Assembly: GCA_964641415.1 (NCBI GenBank)
Contig: CAZXMW010000004.1
Location: 93,675-157,674, forward strand
Direction of reading: 5' to 3'
Length of the DNA: 64,000 nucleotides
DNA from: JAHECW01 sp964641415
GTDB lineage: Bacteria > Acidobacteriota > Thermoanaerobaculia > Thermoanaerobaculales > Sulfomarinibacteraceae
This document shows, in pieces, positions 25,117 through 34,338 of this stretch. The position numbers and the translations under genes were made by a program. Under the pieces are notes generated by a model. The model was given only the letters and a program-made list of their open reading frames with translations, was not told the DNA's origin and did no database searches. Each line of letters opens with the position of its first letter. Positions within the stretch are counted from its first letter, which is position 1.

Positions 25117-26232
25117 ATGGACTGGATCGAACAGAACCTCGACGCCTACCGTGTCATCGCCGAGATCCTCACCGATCTGCGGCCGCTGGTCAGGAAGCGC
25201 CTCGAGTCGGGCTTCGGACGCGAGTGGTTCCGCGACGGCATTCCCGAGGACATCTTCGAGCGGTTGATTCGAAACAAGGAGCAGGAGGCCTCGATCGACT
25301 GGTACGAGAACCGTTACCAGGAGGTCATCAGCTACGCCGTCTTCCCCGATCTGTTCGAGATCATCAGCGCCAACCCCGATCTCTTCGGACCGATCCTCAA
25401 GCTCGCCCCGAGCCCGTCGCTGGTCAACACCCGCTTCCTCGAGCTCGAGGTCATGCGATCCAAGATCGGACGCGCTCGCGAAGTCAGCGAGGCGGAGATC
25501 AACTTCCTGACGTCGTTCCACCTCCGCTTTCGCCGGGCGATCGCGGAGCTCCGGGAGTCGTCTCCCGACGGCGAAACCGACGCCGCCGAGGCCACGCCGG
25601 CGGGCGACGCCGACGTTCCGACCGACGGCGGGAAAGAGACCGAGCGGAAAGCAGGCGCCGGCAGCGAGTCCGATGCCGACACCCGTTCAAAAGCTCCTTC
25701 GGCAGCGCCGACCCCGGCCCCTGATCGGCCCAAACGGCCGCCCCAGCGTCTGGCATCGCCATCGGCTGAATCCACCAGCGGTCCCGAGCCCGAAGCCGAA
25801 CCGTCGGCTCCGTCCGACGAGCCCCCGGACGCGGGCGCCTCAGGGGACGCGGGGCCACCGGAAGACGAGAAAGCGCCGGCCAGAGAGGCGACCTCGACGA
25901 TCCTCAAGCGGGCCATGGAGAACGGCGACAGTCAGACCGTCCTGCGCGAGCTCTACCGCGAGGTCACCGGGATCGCCGAGGTCATCTGGACCACAGACCA
26001 GGTCCCAGCGAGCCCGGCGTGGGATCGTGTTTCGACGAACTCCTGGTATGAGAGCAACTTTTCGAAGCTCGACCTGCGCCCGCTGTCCGACTTTTTCGAA
26101 CTCATCAACCAGGTCAGGGCCAAGCTCAAGGGCGGCGCGTCCAAGACCGAGATCCAGAGTTTCCTCAACGACTCGCGCTTCGCCTCGATCCTGCTCGCGC
26201 TGCGTGACATGTTCCAGAAAAACGACATCTGA
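25117..26232 (+). CDS. Two-domain hypothetical protein, possible Swt1-HEPN-like N-terminus
   Basis: A 371-residue soluble protein. A helical N-terminal domain (about 1-150) with conserved-looking Trp, Tyr and Phe residues and LRPLVRKRLE...FGREWF resembles the Swt1-type HEPN fold, but I cannot confirm that. A low-complexity Pro/Ala/Glu linker (about 155-255) separates it from a helical C-terminal domain (about 262-371). The R-x4-6-H pair that marks active HEPN RNases is not obvious. ATG 25117 was preferred over an upstream ATG at 25087 because a -10 box lies between them. It ends 45 nt before a convergent transglycosylase gene. Confidence 0.55.
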   Translation: MDWIEQNLDAYRVIAEILTDLRPLVRKRLESGFGREWFRDGIPEDIFERLIRNKEQEASIDWYENRYQEVISYAVFPDLFEIISANPDLFGPILKLAPSPSLVNTRFLELEVMRSKIGRAREVSEAEINFLTSFHLRFRRAIAELRESSPDGETDAAEATPAGDADVPTDGGKETERKAGAGSESDADTRSKAPSAAPTPAPDRPKRPPQRLASPSAESTSGPEPEAEPSAPSDEPPDAGASGDAGPPEDEKAPAREATSTILKRAMENGDSQTVLRELYREVTGIAEVIWTTDQVPASPAWDRVSTNSWYESNFSKLDLRPLSDFFELINQVRAKLKGGASKTEIQSFLNDSRFASILLALRDMFQKNDI

Positions 26233-26277
26233 GTTCGGGCCCGCACTCGAGAACTCAAGCGGCAACCCGGTGGCCGG

Positions 26278-28326
26278 TCACGACGGAGGGAACTGCTCGG
26301 CGTAGGCGGCGTAGCGGCGGAGGATCCGGCGGGTGTAGGCGGCGCCGCGGCGGCAGCGGCAGGTTCCGGCCGGAAAACGGCGCGCGACCTCGGGATCGTC
26401 GAGCAGGTACATGGCGTTCTCGACATTGCCGAGCCAGGTGTCGCGGTCGAGGCCGAGCTCGGCCGCCAGACGGCGGGCGTCGAAGACGTGTCGCGGCCCG
26501 ACGTTGTACGAAGCAATGGCCATGGCGACCTGATCCTGCAGCTCGAGGTCGGCGAACATGTCCATCAGTCGCCGCAGATACCGCGCTCCGGCCTCGATCG
26601 CCTCTCCCGGGTGGTGGGGGTCCTCGACACCGAGCTCCCGCCAGGTGAACGGCATGAACTGGAACAGTCCCGACGAACCGCCGGGGCCGACAGCGTCCGG
26701 GTCGAAGCGCGACTCCTCGTACATCAGCGACGCCATTAATCGCCAGTCGAGACCGGAGCGGCGGGCGCCCCACTTCAGATACTCGTCGTAGGGCGTCAGG
26801 TCGCCCTCGGGAATCGGCGGCAGCCGCGGCGAAAGTGCGAGACGGCGGCCGCCCAGGTTGGATTGCGCCAGCTGGCGGGCGAGGCCGGAGCGGGACGCCT
26901 GGGCGAGAAATTCGTCGACCGCCCGGTGCAGCTTCGAAGAGCTGGTGTTGAGCACCCAAACCAACGGCACGTCGGGCAGAACCACCGGACCGCGGTGGAG
27001 ACCACTCGAGGTGTCGAGCTCGAGCCGAGCGGCGTCTTCGTCGACCACCGCCACGTCAACGCGGCCGCGGGCAACGCTGCCCAGAGCGCTGAAGGCGTCA
27101 GCGCCGGCGGGCGTCGCTTCGATCTCGAATGGCGGTTCGAGAGGGAGATTTCCGATCAGCTCTGCCACCGGCCGCGACGCCGCGACCGACGCACCCGCCA
27201 GATCTTCCAGCGTCAGAAAGGTTGGTTCCTGTCCGGACATCACCGACACCAGGTCGACCCGTCGGTACGGCCGGCTGACGAGAAACCGCCCGGTTATGGA
27301 GGACCCGGCGGGCTCATGCAGGATCGCGATGTCGCCGAAGCCCTGTTCGAGCCAGTCGAGCGGGTCGATTCCCGGCGACGGAATCGCCAGCTCGAGGCGG
27401 AGCCGCAGCTCGCGGGCAAACGTCACCGCCAGGTCGTACTCGAAACCCTCGAGCCCGCCGCGCGCGACGAAACAGGTGGTCGGCGAGTTTCGGGTGACCG
27501 CTCGGAGCACGCGCGCGACTCGGATCTCGGGAAGGTCCCGGCAGACGCGGCTTCGCGTTCGACGGGTCAGGACCTGCTCGGCAAACAGAAAGTCGTCGAT
27601 GGCGCGGCGCAGTGCGAGGTTGCTGGTTCTGACCGCCCACACCACCGACCGCCGTTCGACCAGCGGACCGAACAGCTGGAGCCCCTTGAGATTGGATCGC
27701 CGGTCGAGAATGCCGCTGTCGACAACGGTCAGAGGAAGGTCTCCAGCCGCGACGCGATCGAGCACCATCTCCAACGATTGCTCCTCGGCGACGGGAATGA
27801 CCTCGAGCCCGAGGTCTTCGAGGAGCAACCGCAAAGCCGGCCTGAGGGTCGACTCCTGAATGTGGACACTGCCGCCGCGCAGGTCGTCGAGATCGAGTCC
27901 GGGCATGCCGTCGGCGGCGACCAGAAACTCCTCCACCCACTCCACCGGAGTTGTCCCGGCGGCAGCGCGCTCCAACAGCTGGGCCTCGGCGAAACGGGAC
28001 ACGGCAAGGTCGGCGCGACCGGTCTCGAGCCACGTCAGGAGCTGATCGTGGCGGCGCGCCTCGAGCCACACCAGCTCGACTCCGAGCCGGGCGGCGAGGT
28101 GGCGGAGCTGGGCCTCCTGATCGCCGGCCTCGTTCGGCGGCGCGGGAGCGTCGAAGAAACCCGGCCGCACCGAGACCCGAAGCTCGCCGTGCTCGCGAAC
28201 CGCGTCGAGGCCCCCCGTCCGGCGCTCGGCGCAACCGAAGCCGGCCATCAGCACCAGCCCGGCCACCGCGGCCCGCCCCGGCCACTTCCGGCGCCGCCCA
28301 GCCCCACCGCGTCGTTGGTCAACCAC
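26278..28326 (-). CDS. MltF-like lytic transglycosylase with two solute-binding domains
   Basis: A 682-residue exported envelope enzyme. The N-terminus is Arg-rich with a hydrophobic stretch ending ...MAGFGC, a poor but possible lipobox. Two consecutive SBP_bac_3-like domains follow (about 40-235 and 260-455), then an SLT transglycosylase domain (about 480-680) with the catalytic Glu in YEES and the LFQFMP motif. MltF normally has only one SBP domain, so the second is an addition. The start is uncertain: ATG 28341 overlaps a TATGAT box, so GTG 28326, 10 nt after that box, was preferred. It would cleave peptidoglycan and may be allosterically gated by a bound ligand. Confidence 0.75.
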   Translation of the reverse strand: MVDQRRGGAGRRRKWPGRAAVAGLVLMAGFGCAERRTGGLDAVREHGELRVSVRPGFFDAPAPPNEAGDQEAQLRHLAARLGVELVWLEARRHDQLLTWLETGRADLAVSRFAEAQLLERAAAGTTPVEWVEEFLVAADGMPGLDLDDLRGGSVHIQESTLRPALRLLLEDLGLEVIPVAEEQSLEMVLDRVAAGDLPLTVVDSGILDRRSNLKGLQLFGPLVERRSVVWAVRTSNLALRRAIDDFLFAEQVLTRRTRSRVCRDLPEIRVARVLRAVTRNSPTTCFVARGGLEGFEYDLAVTFARELRLRLELAIPSPGIDPLDWLEQGFGDIAILHEPAGSSITGRFLVSRPYRRVDLVSVMSGQEPTFLTLEDLAGASVAASRPVAELIGNLPLEPPFEIEATPAGADAFSALGSVARGRVDVAVVDEDAARLELDTSSGLHRGPVVLPDVPLVWVLNTSSSKLHRAVDEFLAQASRSGLARQLAQSNLGGRRLALSPRLPPIPEGDLTPYDEYLKWGARRSGLDWRLMASLMYEESRFDPDAVGPGGSSGLFQFMPFTWRELGVEDPHHPGEAIEAGARYLRRLMDMFADLELQDQVAMAIASYNVGPRHVFDARRLAAELGLDRDTWLGNVENAMYLLDDPEVARRFPAGTCRCRRGAAYTRRILRRYAAYAEQFPPS

Positions 28327-28336
28327 TCCGACACCG

Positions 28337-28342
28337 ATCATA
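28337..28342 (-). promoter_or_regulatory. -10 box TATGAT for the transglycosylase
   Basis: Minus-strand TATGAT ends 10 nt before GTG 28326 and overlaps the alternative ATG 28341. It is divergent from a TATCTT box at 28379-28384 that serves the plus-strand gene. Confidence 0.4.
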
Positions 28343-28378
28343 ATGCGTCCCGATCATCCACGGCGAGTGCGGCGGTGG

Positions 28379-28384
28379 TATCTT
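28379..28384 (+). promoter_or_regulatory. -10 box TATCTT
   Basis: GG-TATCTT lies 21 nt before ATG 28406, leaving room for the GGGAGAG ribosome site. Confidence 0.4.
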
Positions 28385-28405
28385 CACCTCCGACACGGGA
28401 GAGCC

Positions 28406-29566
28406 ATGGCTGAGGACGACACCAACCCGCCGACGACCGGCCGCGACCTTCGCACCGTCACCAACCGTCTGGTTGACCTTCAACGCAAGTGCCGAGCGGC
28501 GGCATCGCGTTCCAGCGAGGCGACGGACATGGAGCAGCGCATCGCATCGGTCCTCGAGCGTCTCCAGGACGGCGCTGAGGACGACAAGGCGCCGGTCCCT
28601 TTCGCCGCACTCGCCCGCGAGCTCTACGCGGTCGAGAGGTTTTTCGAGAGCAACGGCTTCATCTCCGTGGCCAAGGAGGTCGCGCACGTCGAGCGGATCC
28701 TCCAGGAGATGGCGCCGCCGGACGAATCGGCGGCCCCGGCGTCGGTGGCGGCGGCTGCCCGAGCACAGCATGACGAGGCCGCAGCAGCGGATGATGTCGG
28801 GGACGACACGATCGCCGAGGCGCCGGCCTCCCGCTGGAAGGTTCCACGCCCCCTCGCCGCGGTTTTTGTCCTGTTCGTGGTCGCGGTCGTCGCCTGCATC
28901 GTCCTCGCAGTCAACCATGACCGCCTGCTGAGCGGTCGGGTCGCGACGGTCGAGACCGCCGTCACCCCTCGACCGACTGCGACGATCCCGGTCCCGACAC
29001 CGCGTTCGACATCGCAGAAGACCGTTGACGGCCCGGCGCCCGGCGCCGTGCTCTCCGAGGCGGTCGGTCAGGCCCGGCTCGCTCTCGCAGCCAACGACAT
29101 CGAGACGGCGATGGATCACCTTTCCCGCGCCGCTCTGGTCGACTCGGATCACGGGAGCGTGCTCGCGACCGCCGGCCAGATCATCGAGCGGCTCGTCGAC
29201 AACGCCGACAACGCCGCCGATGCCGGGCTCTGGGAGATCGCCGAGCTGACTCTCGCGCGCGCGAGCCGGGTTGCGACCCGTTTCGGCCTCGACGCCACGA
29301 TCATCGACCAGGCCGCCCGGCGGCACGCCCGGATGGACCGCTTCGAAATCGTCGATCCGGGTGATCCGGCAGCCGTCATCGCGGTTGTCGGCCGGCGGGT
29401 CACCATCCTCTTCAAGGACGGGTCGACCCGTGAATCGGTGATCAAGGGCGTTGACGGGCCGCAGTTGCTGCTCGACGAGGACACCGCGATTCGCGGCGGA
29501 GCGGTGTTCTACGTCGACCAGGTCCCCCTCGCCGGCATCGACTCCATCACGGTCTGGGAGGACTGA
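28406..29566 (+). CDS. Single-pass membrane protein of unknown function
   Basis: A 386-residue protein. The cytoplasmic N-terminal part (about 1-145) is helical and acidic. One membrane helix follows (about 150-170), then a Thr/Pro-rich linker (about 180-210), a TPR-like helical stretch (about 215-310) and a small C-terminal beta domain (about 315-386) containing VGRRVTILFKDG. A GGGAGAG ribosome site precedes ATG 28406. I recognise no family. It ends just before a dispersed repeat element shared with a site near 37.2 kb. Confidence 0.65.
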   Translation: MAEDDTNPPTTGRDLRTVTNRLVDLQRKCRAAASRSSEATDMEQRIASVLERLQDGAEDDKAPVPFAALARELYAVERFFESNGFISVAKEVAHVERILQEMAPPDESAAPASVAAAARAQHDEAAAADDVGDDTIAEAPASRWKVPRPLAAVFVLFVVAVVACIVLAVNHDRLLSGRVATVETAVTPRPTATIPVPTPRSTSQKTVDGPAPGAVLSEAVGQARLALAANDIETAMDHLSRAALVDSDHGSVLATAGQIIERLVDNADNAADAGLWEIAELTLARASRVATRFGLDATIIDQAARRHARMDRFEIVDPGDPAAVIAVVGRRVTILFKDGSTRESVIKGVDGPQLLLDEDTAIRGGAVFYVDQVPLAGIDSITVWED

Positions 29567-29609
29567 GCCTCGAGCCGTCGGCGATCCGCCGTCAGCTCGG
29601 ACAGGTGAA

Positions 29610-29770
29610 CCCGAGGTCAGCGGTTCTGCCGGATGAGATGCGCCGAGATTTCGATCCGCTGATGGTTGCGAAAAACGGAGGAATCGCCGTCGGCATGTCG
29701 AGGATCTTCGCAACCCGCCAGGGCGCAGGAAATTGGTGCAGATCGCCAGTGAGAATCGCTCATTTGAGGG
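29610..29770. repeat. Dispersed ~160-bp structured element, copy B
   Basis: It aligns along its whole length with 37184-37342. The ends form imperfect inverted repeats (GAGGTCAGCGGTTCT and AGAATCGCTCATTTGAGG). An inner stem pairs GGTTGCGAA (29664-29672) with TTCGCAACC (29707-29715). The equivalent stem in copy A is GGTTGTGAA with TTCACAACC, so both arms changed together. Its right end runs 11 nt into the glycosyltransferase gene. Confidence 0.75.
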
Positions 29771-30752
29771 TGGAATGTCGGTCATCCTGCGAGGCACGAG
29801 GAGGTGGGACGACCCGCGTGCCGCCGTCGGTCCACTCCCGGACCAGATACAGGGGACGGCCGGCGGCCTCCTCGAAGACTCGGGCGAGGTACTCGCCGAG
29901 CGCCCCGATGGCGAGCAGTTGCACGCCCGCGAGCAGGGACAGAAAGGCCACCAATCCCGCCGATCCGAAGGCCGCCGCACCGATCATCGCGAGCACGCCT
30001 CGGAGCACCAGGTAGACCGGAGCGAAAACCGCCAACGCGCCTCCGACCCAGGTCGCCGCCCGCAGGGGCACGAAGCTGAACGAGGTGAAGCCGCTCAGGG
30101 CCAGCTTCATCATGGTCTTCAGCGGGTACTTGGTCTCACCGCGCGCCCGGGGCTGCCGGTCAAAGAGGACCGCCGCCTGCGGAAAACCGATCCAGCTCAC
30201 CAGCCCGCGCACGAAGCGATTGTGCTCGGGCAGCGCGCGAAAAGCCTCGATCGCCTTCGGGCCCATCAACCGGAAATCGCCGGCGTCGAGCGGAATCTCG
30301 ATGTGCGCGAGCCGACGCAGAGTCCGGTAGAAGGCCGCGGCCGAGACCTTCTTGAACCAGGTCTCCCCTTCCCGCTGTGCGCGCTGCCCGTAGACCACCT
30401 CGTAGCCGTCGCGCCATTTCTCGACCATCTCGGGAATCACCTCGGGCGGGTCCTGCAAATCGGCGTCGATCACGACCACAGCGCGACCGCGGGCCGCGTC
30501 GATTCCGGCAGTGACCGCGGCCTGGTGCCCGAAGTTGCGCGAGAAGCTGAGCCCCCGGACCCTCGGATCGCCCGCCGCGAGCTCCGAAACCCGCGCCCAG
30601 GTGTCGTCGGTCGAGCCATCGTCCACCCAGAGGATCTCGAGACCCTCCACCGCGTCGTCGAGCGCCGCGATCAGCCGATCGTGCATCGCCCGGACGTTCG
30701 CCTCCTCGTTCATCGCCGGAATCACGACGCTCAGCTCCGGGGTCTCGCTCAT
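29760..30752 (-). CDS. Family 2 glycosyltransferase, polyprenyl-phosphate type, with two C-terminal helices
   Basis: A 330-residue protein. The GT2 domain has VVIPAMNEEANV at the start, WVDDGSTDDT and the metal-binding DADLQDPPE, followed by GETWFKK, all typical of DPM1/ArnC/GtrB-type enzymes that load a sugar onto undecaprenyl phosphate. Two membrane helices lie at about 232-310. It overlaps the YYY-protein stop by 4 nt (ATGA), so the sugar-lipid it makes may feed that membrane protein. Confidence 0.85.
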   Translation of the reverse strand: MSETPELSVVIPAMNEEANVRAMHDRLIAALDDAVEGLEILWVDDGSTDDTWARVSELAAGDPRVRGLSFSRNFGHQAAVTAGIDAARGRAVVVIDADLQDPPEVIPEMVEKWRDGYEVVYGQRAQREGETWFKKVSAAAFYRTLRRLAHIEIPLDAGDFRLMGPKAIEAFRALPEHNRFVRGLVSWIGFPQAAVLFDRQPRARGETKYPLKTMMKLALSGFTSFSFVPLRAATWVGGALAVFAPVYLVLRGVLAMIGAAAFGSAGLVAFLSLLAGVQLLAIGALGEYLARVFEEAAGRPLYLVREWTDGGTRVVPPPRASQDDRHSTLK

Positions 30753-32809
30753 GGCGCCTCCTGTTTCACTGCCGACTCGGGGGCGGCAAAACGCACCAGC
30801 TGTCCGCCCGCCTCGTCGAACACCACCTCACCGGCCGCACGCACGGCGTCGAGCTGGAGAGCGCTGAAGTCGCGCATCTCGAGGGCGCCGATGACCACCA
30901 GATCGGCCGGTGTCTGCGCCACCGCCGCGGCCACTCTCTCGGGGTCGCCCGACTGGTAGATTTCGTCGACCAGTCGCCGTCGCCGATCGGTCTCTGCTGT
31001 CACGCCGCGGCCGCGCCACACCAGCTCGTGGTTCGTCCAGCCGAGGACTGCCGGGACCCCCGACGCAGACGAGATCCGGGCATATTCGGTGTAGGCGCCG
31101 CCGACCGCTTCGACGATGGCGACGTGCCGAGACTGATCCCTCAGATGGCGGACGATGGCGCGGTCCGCGGGGTCCATCCAGGCGAGTCCGTCCAGTCCGA
31201 CGGCGCGACCGGTGACCGGTTGCACAACCATTCCGAGCGGATGAGGAAGGGCCATGACGACCAGCACGACCGCGGCCGCGACGCGGCTCGAGCGACGGCG
31301 AAAGCCAATCGGAATCAGTGCCGGCGCCGCCACGGCGAGCAGCACCCAGGCCTGGATGTAGCACTTGAAGACCGTGTTCATCCGGTGCAGCGTGTCGCCG
31401 TAGCTGTCGACGACGTAGACCACCTCGGGAACCGCGAGCAGAAAGACGCCGAGCGCCGCCAGAGCGATCGCCGGTTTCGTCGGATGCGGTGGCCCGGTGA
31501 TCGCAGCGACGGTCAGCACCGCGAGCAGAGCGCTGAGCATGACCAGCGTCGGCCGGCCGCTGGCCGACGCGCCGACGAGCGCGACCGCGGTGAACGCCGC
31601 GGCCATCGCCGCTCCCCGTCGGCCCGTGCCGAACCTCACCACCAGCAGGGCCGACGCCGCTGCGACGACCGGCACCAGCAGCACCGCGCCCCACACCAGC
31701 AGATGAAGCGGCCGGGTCCACGCGAAAACCGCGCCGATCCCCTGAAACGGTGGGTGGAAGCTCAGGTGGAAGGGCACGGTCGCGAGCCATCCCCCGACCG
31801 CCACGACAACCATGGCGGCCCACCTGGGCCAGCCTTCACGGTCCGGCCAGTGCCACACGCCGTCGCCGCACAGCATGACGAGAGCGGCAGCGACGAGGGT
31901 CGGCGGCATGGCCCACGGGTTTGCCGCCCAGGTGACGCCGAGCAGCACCGCGGTGACCGCGACCGGCGCCGGCCGCGGCCCCCTCGACCCGACCTGCCAC
32001 GCGACCAGCAGCGTTGCCAGCGCCAACGGAATCGACAGCAGGTGGGGGTGCAGATCGCCGAGCCACAACGTGAACAGCGGCCACTCGGTGATGGTGTCCG
32101 GAACCTGCCGGGACGCCTGCCAGAGATCGAGCGAGCCGATGCCGACGCCTGCGATCACCTGCCGCACGCCGTTGGCGGTGCCGGCGAAGAGCCCGATGCC
32201 GACCGCGATCCACCCCGCGGCATGGCTGCCGCCGGCGCGTCGCCCGAGCGCCCAGAGCAGGCAGGCGGCCAGCCCGCCGATCGCGCCCACAACCAGGTTG
32301 TAGGCGACATCGAGGGGAATCCGGCTCAGGGCCAGCGGCACCGTCCACGGCACCGCGCCCCAGTAGTAGTACGGCAGACCTTCTCCGGCCAGCCACATGT
32401 CCGGCGGCGGGAAGGCCTCGGCCCGCAGCAGCGACGCGAAGATCCCCAGGTCCATGAGCTTCTCCTGCTGCAGGATCTCGGGACGCGGCAACCGCAGCCA
32501 GATCACCAGCGCCGCGGCGACCAGGAAGACGGTCTCGGCCTGTGCGACGGCGCGCCAGTCGGGGCGGCGGCGGACGATGTCGGCTGCCCCGGCCACGGCC
32601 CCGACGATGATCAGCGCGGCGCCGACTCCACGCCACGCGCCGACCCCCGCCACCCCGGCCCACCAGGCCGGAAACGCGACCATGACGAGGCCCAGGGTGC
32701 GGCCGGCGGCCCAGCCCTCACCATCGGACAGATCGAGCAGGCGGACCGCGACCGTCCGCCCAGCGACCGCCGGCAGCGTGATCAGGATGTAGAGAAGGAA
32801 CAGGCTCAT
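30749..32809 (-). CDS. YYY-domain (DUF2298) polytopic membrane protein
   Basis: A 686-residue protein with about 12 hydrophobic segments. It has the diagnostic triple-Tyr stretch (GLPYYYWG) of the Chlor_Arch_YYY/DUF2298 family, whose members resemble GT-C glycosyltransferases; function is not established. A ~170-residue soluble C-terminal domain follows the last helix. ATG 32809 was chosen because TACAAT (32820-32825, minus) overlaps the other candidate ATG at 32821. It is the first gene of a pair with the GT2. Confidence 0.7.
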   Translation of the reverse strand: MSLFLLYILITLPAVAGRTVAVRLLDLSDGEGWAAGRTLGLVMVAFPAWWAGVAGVGAWRGVGAALIIVGAVAGAADIVRRRPDWRAVAQAETVFLVAAALVIWLRLPRPEILQQEKLMDLGIFASLLRAEAFPPPDMWLAGEGLPYYYWGAVPWTVPLALSRIPLDVAYNLVVGAIGGLAACLLWALGRRAGGSHAAGWIAVGIGLFAGTANGVRQVIAGVGIGSLDLWQASRQVPDTITEWPLFTLWLGDLHPHLLSIPLALATLLVAWQVGSRGPRPAPVAVTAVLLGVTWAANPWAMPPTLVAAALVMLCGDGVWHWPDREGWPRWAAMVVVAVGGWLATVPFHLSFHPPFQGIGAVFAWTRPLHLLVWGAVLLVPVVAAASALLVVRFGTGRRGAAMAAAFTAVALVGASASGRPTLVMLSALLAVLTVAAITGPPHPTKPAIALAALGVFLLAVPEVVYVVDSYGDTLHRMNTVFKCYIQAWVLLAVAAPALIPIGFRRRSSRVAAAVVLVVMALPHPLGMVVQPVTGRAVGLDGLAWMDPADRAIVRHLRDQSRHVAIVEAVGGAYTEYARISSASGVPAVLGWTNHELVWRGRGVTAETDRRRRLVDEIYQSGDPERVAAAVAQTPADLVVIGALEMRDFSALQLDAVRAAGEVVFDEAGGQLVRFAAPESAVKQEAP

Positions 32810-32819
32810 GCCAAGCGGC

Positions 32820-32825
32820 ATTGTA
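32820..32825 (-). promoter_or_regulatory. -10 box TACAAT for the YYY-GT2 operon
   Basis: Minus-strand TACAAT ends 10 nt before ATG 32809. Confidence 0.45.
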
Positions 32826-32971
32826 GCGTGGGCCTGATTGACCGGACGGCGGGCACCGGGTTCGCCCTGCTCGCCGATTGCCGGCGAGCTCGCCGCTTGC
32901 GCGCCGGTCTCGCCGGCGCCGCATCCACCGGCGAAGATCTCCGACCGCGGCGCGACCGTTCACCCGCCATG

Positions 32972-33003
32972 TTGACGTGATCTCCCGGCCGGCACCGTAT
33001 CAT
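32972..33003 (+). promoter_or_regulatory. ispG promoter: TTGACG and TATCAT
   Basis: -35 TTGACG (32972-32977) and -10 TATCAT (32998-33003), with a long 20-nt spacer. A 32-nt leader with GGGAGG precedes GTG 33036. The remaining sequence back to 32826 holds nothing I recognise. Confidence 0.45.
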
Positions 33004-33035
33004 GTCGTCGACGAGATCAAACGGGAGGTCGCGCG

Positions 33036-34280
33036 GTGGACGTTCGACGAGATACGACAACGCCGGTGACGGCGGGCGGAGTCACCATCGGTGGCGGTAC
33101 GCCGGTGTCGATCCAGGCGATGACCGACACCGACACCGCCGACGCCACCGCGACCGGCCGGCAGATCCGCCGACTCGCGGAGGCCGGCGCCGAGCTGGTC
33201 CGGCTGACCGTCGACCGTGCCGAGGCCGCGGCCGCGGTTCCCGAGATCCGCCGGCGGGTCGAGGATAGCGGCTGCTCGGTGCCGTTGGTGGCAGACCTGC
33301 ACTTCAACGGGCTCGTCCTGCTCCAGGACCACCCGGCCTGCCTTCAGGCGCTCGACAAGATCCGCATCAACCCGGCCGACGCGGGCCCCGGCCGGCGGCG
33401 GGACGCCGATTTCGAAACGATCTGCGCCCTCGCGAGAGACCATGGCCTCGCGGTTCGGATCGGCGTCAACGGCGGGTCGCTCGATCCGAAGGCGTTGGCC
33501 TCGATGATGCAAGACAACCATGACCACAGCGGTCGGCTGAGCGCGCAGGAAGTCGTCGAGGCGTGTGCCGTCGAGTCTGTTCTGCGGTCGCTCGACCTGG
33601 CATTGAGCTCAGGTCTCGGCGAGGACCGCCTCGTCGTGTCGTGCAAGGTGTCGTCCCCGCCGTCGTTGATCCGGATCAACCGGCGCCTCGCGCGCGAGAT
33701 CCGACAACCGCTGCACCTCGGGTTGACCGAGGCCGGCGCCGGTCGCCGCGGCGCGGTGCGGTCCATCGCTGCGCTCGCCCCGCTGTTGGCGACGGGCATC
33801 GGCGATACCGTCCGGATGTCCCTGACGCCCGCCGTGGACGGTGACCGGACCGACGAGGTGACGCTCGCACGCGAGCTGCTCCAGGCCCTCGGGCTGCGCT
33901 CCTTTTCGCCGACCGTCATCGCGTGCCCAGGCTGCGGGCGGACCACCGCGTCGGCCCACCGTCGGATCGTCGAAAGGGTCGAGGCGCACATCGCGTCCAG
34001 GATGGCAGACTGGAACCACGCCGGCCCGGGCGTCAGGGATCTGACCGTCTCCGTCATGGGCTGTCTGGTCAACGGCCCCGGCGAGTCGCGCACCGCCGAC
34101 ATCGCGATCAGCATGCCCGGCGCCGGCGATTCGCCCTCGTGCCCGGTGTACGTCGACGGCAATCGGACCACCACCCTCCACGGCGACCCGGACGAGGTCG
34201 CCGACCGGTTCATCGAGCTCGTTGACGCCTACGTCGAACGGCGCTTCGGCGGGCGACGGCCGTCCTCTCGCGACACCTGA
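33036..34280 (+). CDS. ispG: 4-hydroxy-3-methylbut-2-en-1-yl diphosphate synthase
   Basis: A 414-residue [4Fe-4S] enzyme of the MEP isoprenoid pathway that converts MEcPP to HMBPP. The N-terminal TIM barrel holds VSIQAMTDTDT, DLHFN and RINPADAG; the C-terminal reductase-like domain carries the three cluster cysteines in CPGCGRTT and VMGCLVNGPGE plus a conserved Glu. Length fits the short (two-domain) bacterial form. GTG 33036 has a GGGAGG ribosome site. It is monocistronic, with SixA convergent. Confidence 0.95.
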   Translation: MDVRRDTTTPVTAGGVTIGGGTPVSIQAMTDTDTADATATGRQIRRLAEAGAELVRLTVDRAEAAAAVPEIRRRVEDSGCSVPLVADLHFNGLVLLQDHPACLQALDKIRINPADAGPGRRRDADFETICALARDHGLAVRIGVNGGSLDPKALASMMQDNHDHSGRLSAQEVVEACAVESVLRSLDLALSSGLGEDRLVVSCKVSSPPSLIRINRRLAREIRQPLHLGLTEAGAGRRGAVRSIAALAPLLATGIGDTVRMSLTPAVDGDRTDEVTLARELLQALGLRSFSPTVIACPGCGRTTASAHRRIVERVEAHIASRMADWNHAGPGVRDLTVSVMGCLVNGPGESRTADIAISMPGAGDSPSCPVYVDGNRTTTLHGDPDEVADRFIELVDAYVERRFGGRRPSSRDT

Positions 34281-34299
34281 GTCGAGACCAGGGGTTGAC

Positions 34300-34338
34300 G
34301 GATCACGGACGGATCACGGATCACGGATCACGGATCAC
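34300..34338. repeat. Heptamer tandem repeat (GGATCAC)n
   Basis: Four perfect tandem GGATCAC units cover 34311-34338, with a fifth unit at 34300-34306 separated by GGAC. The last unit contains the stop codon of the minus-strand sixA gene (34335-34337). Confidence 0.85.

Noticed and set aside
31028..32980. 650-codon open frame on the plus strand
   Set aside because: Antisense to the YYY membrane protein; Arg/His/Gln-rich with no hydrophobic or domain pattern.
34300..34338. CRISPR-like array
   Set aside because: Units are 7 bp with no spacers; a simple tandem repeat.
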